DNA of 36,586 nucleotides. Origin: Crocinitomicaceae bacterium (GTDB taxonomy: Bacteria > Bacteroidota > Bacteroidia > Flavobacteriales_D > Parvicellaceae). Where the stretch lies: contig PBNK01000023.1 in NCBI GenBank assembly GCA_002723085.1, forward strand, positions 1 through 36,586, read 5' to 3'. This document shows, piece after piece, positions 32,465-36,586 of this stretch (positions are counted from its first letter, which is position 1; every line of letters begins with the position of its first letter). The notes beneath the pieces were generated by a model. The model ran no database searches and was not told the origin of the DNA. It worked only from the letters and a program-made list of their open reading frames with translations. The translations under genes were made by a program, and so were the position numbers.

Positions 32465-33079
32465 ATGCTCATAGAATTAGTACAAAACAATCCTGATCAA
32501 AGAAAAATTGATGAAATTGTTAAATTGCTAAATTCTGGTGCAGTAATTGTTATCCCAACTGATACCATTTATGCTTTTGCTGTTAGCCTACAAAGCAAGA
32601 AAGGCTTGAGTAAACTAGCTAATTTTAAAAAAGTAAAACTTAAACAATCTGAATTTTCATTGATATGCAATGATTTAACAGGTATATCAACATATACCAA
32701 ACCCATGGAAAGAAATGTTTTTAAACTTCTAAAAAAAACACTTCCAGGTCCTTTTACATATATTTTAGAAGCTAGTAATAATGTTGCAAAAATATTTGGA
32801 AGCAAAAAAAAAGAAGTTGGAATTAGAATTCCCGACCACAATATCACCAGAGAGATTGTTAAATCTCTTAATCATCCTTTAGTAAGTTCTTCTGTTCACG
32901 ATGATGATAAAATCATTAAATATTCTACAGATCCAAAAACTATTTTTGAAAAACATGAGAATGAAGTTGACGCAGTAATAGATTGTGGTTATGGAAAAAA
33001 TGTAGCTTCAACAGTTGTTGATTGCAGAAATGAACAGATAAAAATCATTAGACAAGGAGCTGGTATTTTACCTAATTAA
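32465..33079 (+). CDS. yciO: YciO-like YrdC-fold protein
   Basis: A 204-residue YrdC-fold protein related to TsaC/Sua5 but closer to YciO. It has the N-terminal VIPTDTIYAFAV nucleotide-pocket strand, but the region where TsaC has KxR...P reads KKVKLKQSEFSLICND, similar to the YciO 'F.lmc.dL' segment. The S-x-A-N signature is replaced by SSSVHDDD. Other conserved pieces are STYTKPMERNVFKLLKKTLP, VGIRIPDH and VVDCRNEQIKIIRQGAG. YciO proteins bind nucleotide and RNA but are not the main t6A synthase; the role remains unclear. A TsaC-like paralogue lies at 18950-19528. It shares a transcript with the transaldolase upstream. Confidence 0.88.
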   Translation: MLIELVQNNPDQRKIDEIVKLLNSGAVIVIPTDTIYAFAVSLQSKKGLSKLANFKKVKLKQSEFSLICNDLTGISTYTKPMERNVFKLLKKTLPGPFTYILEASNNVAKIFGSKKKEVGIRIPDHNITREIVKSLNHPLVSSSVHDDDKIIKYSTDPKTIFEKHENEVDAVIDCGYGKNVASTVVDCRNEQIKIIRQGAGILPN

Positions 33080-33170
33080 ATCAACTTATTCAATATCACT
33101 ATTTAATAACTTAACAAAAGATTTAATGCATTATAATTAAAAAATTAGCTATTTAGTGTAAAATTAATTT

Positions 33171-34418
33171 GTGGTTTTAAACTATATATGGATCAGCTTT
33201 TTTATTGTTGCTTTTTTAGTTGCTTTATACAAAACAATTAATGGTGATTTCGAAATTTTTTCTTTAGTAGTTAACTCAATATTTGAGAGAGCTGAATTAG
33301 GTTTTAAACTATCATTAGGTCTAACAGGAATAATGGCTCTTTGGTTGGGCATTATGAGAATTGGAGAAAAAGGAGGAGCAATACATATTTTATCTCGAAT
33401 TTTCTCACCTCTATTTAATAAATTATTTCCAGAAATACCTAAAGATTCAAAAGCTCATGGTTCAATTATAATGAACATTTCAGCTAATATGTTAGGACTT
33501 GATAATGCAGCAACTCCATTAGGATTAAAAGCCATGGGAGAATTACAAAAACATAATACTGAAAAAACAAAAGCTTCTAATGCTCAAATTTTATTTTTAG
33601 TCCTAAATACATCTGGCTTAACACTAATTCCCACAAGCATTATAGCTTTAAGAGCTACAGCAATGACTGATAATGATATTAGTGGAACAGCTACAGATAT
33701 TTTCATTCCAATTTTAATTGCAACATATTGTTCTACTTTAGCTGGTTTAATTTTTGTTTCTATTGTTCAAAAAATTAATTTATTTCAAAAAACTATACTT
33801 GCCTATTTAGGATCAGCAACCGCTTTGATTGGGGGGTTAATATGGTATTTAGCTATTCATAAAGATCAAATTGAAATAATATCTTCAGTAGTTTCAGGGG
33901 CATTTATCTTTGGTTTTATTATAGGTTTTATTCTTTTAGGATTAAGAAGTAAAATCAACATTTATGATGAATTTATTGAAGGTGCTAAAGATGGATTTAC
34001 TGTAGCAGTAAAAATCATACCATATCTTATTGCTATGTTATGTGCAATTGGAGCTTTTACCACATCTGGAGCCATGTCTTTTATAATTGAAGGTATTGAA
34101 AGTTTCTTTGGGCTATTTCTTACAGACACAAGATTTGTTGATGCCTTACCAACAGCTATTATGAAGCCCCTTTCTGGAGGTGGCGCTAGAGGAATGATGG
34201 TAGAATCTTGGGGAGAAAATGCAGCGCAAATTAACTCTTTTGTTGGAAGGTTAACTTCAACACTTCAAGGATCTACTGAAACTACATTTTATGTTCTTGC
34301 TGTTTATTTTGGATCAATAGGTGTTAAAAACACACGATATGCCATTGTAGCTGGATTATTTGCTGACTTAATTGGGGTTATAGCCGCTATTATTGTTGCT
34401 TATTTATTCTGGGGATAA
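33171..34418 (+). CDS. Nucleoside-recognition (Gate) domain membrane protein, SpmA-SpmB-like fusion
   Basis: A 415-residue polytopic membrane protein joining two Gate (nucleoside-recognition) domains. The N-terminal half resembles spore maturation protein A: LSLGLTGIMALWLGIMRIGE, LGLDNAATPLGLKAMGELQ and LNTSGLTLIPTSIIALR. The C-terminal half resembles SpmB: DGFTVAVKIIPYLIAMLCAI and MKPLSGGGARGMM, followed by GSTETTFYVLAVYFGSIGV. Such fusions are common in non-sporulating Bacteroidota, so a sporulation role is not implied; transport of an unknown solute is more likely. The GTG at 33171 is the first usable start after a 91-bp spacer in which I see no clear feature. It converges on coaE with 9 bp between stops. 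Confidence 0.9.
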   Translation: MVLNYIWISFFIVAFLVALYKTINGDFEIFSLVVNSIFERAELGFKLSLGLTGIMALWLGIMRIGEKGGAIHILSRIFSPLFNKLFPEIPKDSKAHGSIIMNISANMLGLDNAATPLGLKAMGELQKHNTEKTKASNAQILFLVLNTSGLTLIPTSIIALRATAMTDNDISGTATDIFIPILIATYCSTLAGLIFVSIVQKINLFQKTILAYLGSATALIGGLIWYLAIHKDQIEIISSVVSGAFIFGFIIGFILLGLRSKINIYDEFIEGAKDGFTVAVKIIPYLIAMLCAIGAFTTSGAMSFIIEGIESFFGLFLTDTRFVDALPTAIMKPLSGGGARGMMVESWGENAAQINSFVGRLTSTLQGSTETTFYVLAVYFGSIGVKNTRYAIVAGLFADLIGVIAAIIVAYLFWG

Positions 34419-34427
34419 ATTTCAGGT

Positions 34428-35015
34428 CTATAAAGAGTTTAATATTTGCTTATGAAAAGCATTAACTTTTAATTCTAATGCTTCAAGATTTGAATCATTT
34501 AAAATGACAAAATCAGCTAATTTTTGTTTATCATCTTCAGGCATTTGATTATTGATTCTTTTTAAGATATCATCATTATTAACACCATCTCTCTCAGATA
34601 CTCTTTTTAGTCTGTTTTCCAAACTTGATTGAATTAGCAAAACATAGTCTACTTGTTTATATGCACCACTTTCAATTAAAATTGCTGCCTCTTTCACAAC
34701 ATATGGAGCATTTATTTTTAAAATCCATTCCTCGAAATCTGATTTAACATATGGGTGGACAATACTATTTATAAGCTTAAGTTTATCTGAGTCTTTGAAA
34801 ACAAGATTAGACAAATAAGATCTATTAACTTTTCCATCTGAATAAGAAGCAGATCCAAATTCTGAAATTAATTTATCTTTTAACGTAAAGTCATGATTCA
34901 TGAGCCATTTAGCCCTATTATCAGAATTATAAACGGGAATATTTAGTTTATTAAAAAAAATTGAAGCAGATGATTTACCAACTCCTATTCCTCCAGTTAA
35001 ACCAATTTTAAACAT
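34428..35015 (-). CDS. coaE: Dephospho-CoA kinase
   Basis: Last step of coenzyme A synthesis, phosphorylating the 3'-OH of dephospho-CoA with ATP. The P-loop GLTGGIGVGKS is at 6-16, NSDNRAKWLM resembles the substrate-binding Asp region, and IVHPYVKSDF (about 85) is the HP.v motif. The lid region includes LLIQSSLENRLKRVSERDG. Length 195 is normal. It is the last gene of the leftward nusB-DUF1573-yajC-coaE set, starting 6 bp after yajC. Confidence 0.96.
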   Translation of the reverse strand: MFKIGLTGGIGVGKSSASIFFNKLNIPVYNSDNRAKWLMNHDFTLKDKLISEFGSASYSDGKVNRSYLSNLVFKDSDKLKLINSIVHPYVKSDFEEWILKINAPYVVKEAAILIESGAYKQVDYVLLIQSSLENRLKRVSERDGVNNDDILKRINNQMPEDDKQKLADFVILNDSNLEALELKVNAFHKQILNSL

Positions 35016-35021
35016 TTGAGA

Positions 35022-35330
35022 TTATTTAGCACCTTCTTCAGTTAACTTAGTGGTTGCATCTAATGAAACTGAACTTTTATCTAATTTAATTTTGGTTGAT
35101 GCATCAATTTGAAGAACTATAGTAGTTTCTTTAACTTCAACTACTTTTCCATGAATTCCTCCTGTAGTAATTACTTGATCTCCTTTTTTCAAACCTTCCC
35201 TCATTGCAATAATTTGCTTTCTTTTTTTATTTTGAGGACGAATCATAAAAAAATAAAAAATAGCAAAAATGGCTACAATAAAAATTAAATTAAGAGATGA
35301 AGATGGTTCTTGTGCTGTTTGTAAAAACAT
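35022..35330 (-). CDS. yajC: Preprotein translocase subunit YajC
   Basis: Small accessory subunit of the SecDF-YajC complex at the inner membrane. One transmembrane helix (about 14-31) ends in FYFFMIRPQNKKRKQ, the most recognisable YajC signature. A cytosolic domain with GDQVITTGGIHGKVVEV and the strand ETTIVLQI follows. Length 102 is typical. It is placed between a DUF1573 lipoprotein and coaE, an order I recall from other Bacteroidota. Confidence 0.96.
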   Translation of the reverse strand: MFLQTAQEPSSSLNLIFIVAIFAIFYFFMIRPQNKKRKQIIAMREGLKKGDQVITTGGIHGKVVEVKETTIVLQIDASTKIKLDKSSVSLDATTKLTEEGAK

Positions 35331-35358
35331 AGTTTATATTTAGATTATTTATAAAAAA

Positions 35359-35787
35359 TTAAATGCCAGAGACATAACCTTCAAGATAAAGTTTAGTTGA
35401 GGCTGGCTTTGTGTTAGCTAAAATAGAAATGTATCGACTTTTCGGACCAGGATGATTGGAAGAAAATTCAATAGGTATTTCACCTGTTTCGCCTACTTCA
35501 ATTGGGTAATCAGGCCATTCTTTTAAAACTGTGCATCCGCATGCAGCTTTAACAGAATGAATTAATAACGGACCTGGTCCTAAGTTTTTGAATTTGAATG
35601 TATGATTTACCGATTCACCAACAGCAACTGTATCAAAATTAAAAACTTCTATTTCAAATTCCATTTTTGGTGGATTTTCTGGCGATATAATATCAGAAGT
35701 TATAGACGACTGATTGTCTAATTTATCAGAAATACAAGAAGACATTAACATGCCTAAAACAATAATATAATATAACTTTACTTTCAT
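35359..35787 (-). CDS. DUF1573 lipoprotein
   Basis: A 142-residue predicted lipoprotein. A signal sequence (MKVKLYYIIVLGMLMSSC) ends in a plausible lipobox with the acylated Cys at 18. The mature part is a DUF1573 immunoglobulin-like domain: FDTVAVGESVNHTFKFKNLG, a central VKAACGCTV motif and a PGPKSRYISILAN segment. The Cys-Gly-Cys pair is characteristic of the family. It sits 5 bp downstream of nusB. Function is unknown; similar domains occur in Bacteroidota surface or periplasmic proteins. Confidence 0.92.
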   Translation of the reverse strand: MKVKLYYIIVLGMLMSSCISDKLDNQSSITSDIISPENPPKMEFEIEVFNFDTVAVGESVNHTFKFKNLGPGPLLIHSVKAACGCTVLKEWPDYPIEVGETGEIPIEFSSNHPGPKSRYISILANTKPASTKLYLEGYVSGI

Positions 35788-35792
35788 TTAAT

Positions 35793-36586
35793 TTATTCTA
35801 TTAAACCTCTACCCTTTTTAACAATTTTACCTTCCGTTTTTAAATCAGAAAAAAGCTTGTCTAATACTCCGTTAATAAAACCATTGCTTTTGGGTGTGCT
35901 ATAAAATTTTGATATTTCAATGTATTCGTTTAAAGTGACTTTTAAAGGAATTGATGAGAATTCTTTAGCTTCAGTTATGGCTAAATTCATTAATAATAAA
36001 TCCATTTTAGCCAAACGATCACTTTCCCAATTTTTAGTATAGTTTTCTAATAAACTATCATTTTCTTCTTTTTGAAGAATAGCTTTTCTAAATAATCCAA
36101 TGGTAAAATCTTTCTCATCATCTTTCCATAATGGAAAAACAAAATCATCTTTATCTTTCTCAACAGATTTCATTGTTTTAATTACCATTGAAGCTATATG
36201 ATCTAAATCATCATGCCAATAGATGCTTTTTTCTTCAAAAAAATGTTGCAACAATTCATGATTACAAATTTCATTTTTAAATAAGTTGCAAGTATATAAT
36301 TTATTAGCATTGAAATCCTGATTGTTATCAGCTAAAATATTCTTAAAAGTTTCTGATTGACTTATAGATTTATAAATTTTCTTAATTAAATCTTGTTCAA
36401 CATCTCCGATCCAAGAAATTTTGAATTCTTTTGCAACCTTTTTTAAATGTGAAGATTCTTCAAGAAGTAAAATAAAATCATTATTAACAAAATTTAAATT
36501 AAGAAGATCTGGATTGTTTTGTAAGGTTTTAGAACGCTTTGCTTCCTCAATTTTAATAGATGCGTGATTTTTAAGTTCAGAAAAAA
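35793..36586 (-). CDS. nusB: Transcription antitermination factor NusB, Bacteroidota long form (5' end outside window)
   Basis: Binds boxA RNA with S10 for rRNA antitermination. The C-terminal RNA-binding helical domain includes WESDRLAKMDLLLMNLAITE, IPLKVTLNEYIEISKFYSTP and SNGFINGVLDKLF. The minus-strand frame is open to the window edge: my translation of 36586-36255 gives about 110 more residues (e.g. FSELKNHASIKIEEAKRS) without a stop. The TTG at 36254 is therefore an internal codon. This matches the long N-terminal extension of Bacteroidota NusB (about 300 residues in total). It heads the visible nusB-DUF1573-yajC-coaE set. Confidence 0.93.
   Translation of the reverse strand, partial: FSELKNHASIKIEEAKRSKTLQNNPDLLNLNFVNNDFILLLEESSHLKKVAKEFKISWIGDVEQDLIKKIYKSISQSETFKNILADNNQDFNANKLYTCNLFKNEICNHELLQHFFEEKSIYWHDDLDHIASMVIKTMKSVEKDKDDFVFPLWKDDEKDFTIGLFRKAILQKEENDSLLENYTKNWESDRLAKMDLLLMNLAITEAKEFSSIPLKVTLNEYIEISKFYSTPKSNGFINGVLDKLFSDLKTEGKIVKKGRGLIE

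Noticed and set aside
33171-34418. Sporulation function for the SpmA/SpmB-like protein
   Set aside because: Gate-domain fusions are common in non-sporulating Bacteroidota and no sporulation gene is present.
36252-36254. TTG as the start of a 153-residue NusB
   Set aside because: The frame stays open to the window end with plausible protein sequence, and Bacteroidota NusB has a long N-terminal extension.

Overview
The window looks like chromosome from an A+T-rich, compact-genome Bacteroidota, most likely Flavobacteriia-like. Several signs agree. Start codons lack Shine-Dalgarno sequences. Intergenic regions carry Bacteroidota-type TAnnTTTG -7 promoter elements. NusB has the long N-terminal extension seen in this phylum. 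Typical gene sets are present: gyrA followed by a secreted TPR protein, nusB-DUF1573-yajC-coaE, BatA-domain proteins, and a fused E1 alpha/beta dehydrogenase. Gene ends are packed tightly: several convergent pairs overlap by 4-16 bp or lie 1-9 bp apart. I see no insertion sequence, prophage, CRISPR array, tRNA or rRNA. Most genes are housekeeping; the less ordinary material is in small uncharacterised proteins and degenerate paralogues.

Layout. (1) 1-4421: 3' part of the methylmalonyl-CoA mutase large-subunit gene, overlapped by a small protein made of four 25-residue repeats; a single-pass membrane protein with an acidic VSGEEG repeat tail; a patatin-like lipase; and a DUF2797 protein that has lost most of the family's cysteines. 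(2) 4479-14471: gyrA and its TPR partner diverge from clpC. clpC runs into a leftward cluster of htpG, a TerB/J-domain co-chaperone and a rhomboid protease, so four protein-quality-control genes lie side by side. (3) 14686-16896: a DivIC/FtsB-type division protein facing ruvX and an unrecognised polytopic membrane protein. (4) 17010-21475: a rightward, mostly overlapping run of dapD, a glycosyltransferase, tsaC/sua5-like, cca and a pRiA4b ORF-3-like protein. (5) 21477-31085: fabG with a VWA membrane protein on the left, and an E1 alpha/beta dehydrogenase, a TIGR02757 protein, a BatA/VWA membrane protein and a dihydroorotase-like protein without metal ligands on the right. (6) 31124-31223: the small SRP RNA, with its own promoter and terminator, followed by a Cys-tailed GNAT protein, a transaldolase, a YciO-like protein and an SpmA/SpmB-like membrane protein. 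(7) 34428-36586: leftward nusB (cut by the window edge), a DUF1573 lipoprotein, yajC and coaE.

I did not find a clearly new multi-gene system such as a defence island or biosynthetic cluster. The best candidates for undescribed biology are the paired BatA/VWA membrane proteins with the inactive-looking dihydroorotase-like partner, the four-repeat protein coupled to methylmalonyl-CoA mutase, and the cysteine-stripped DUF2797 protein. Functions are read from motifs and remembered family features; no database search was run.
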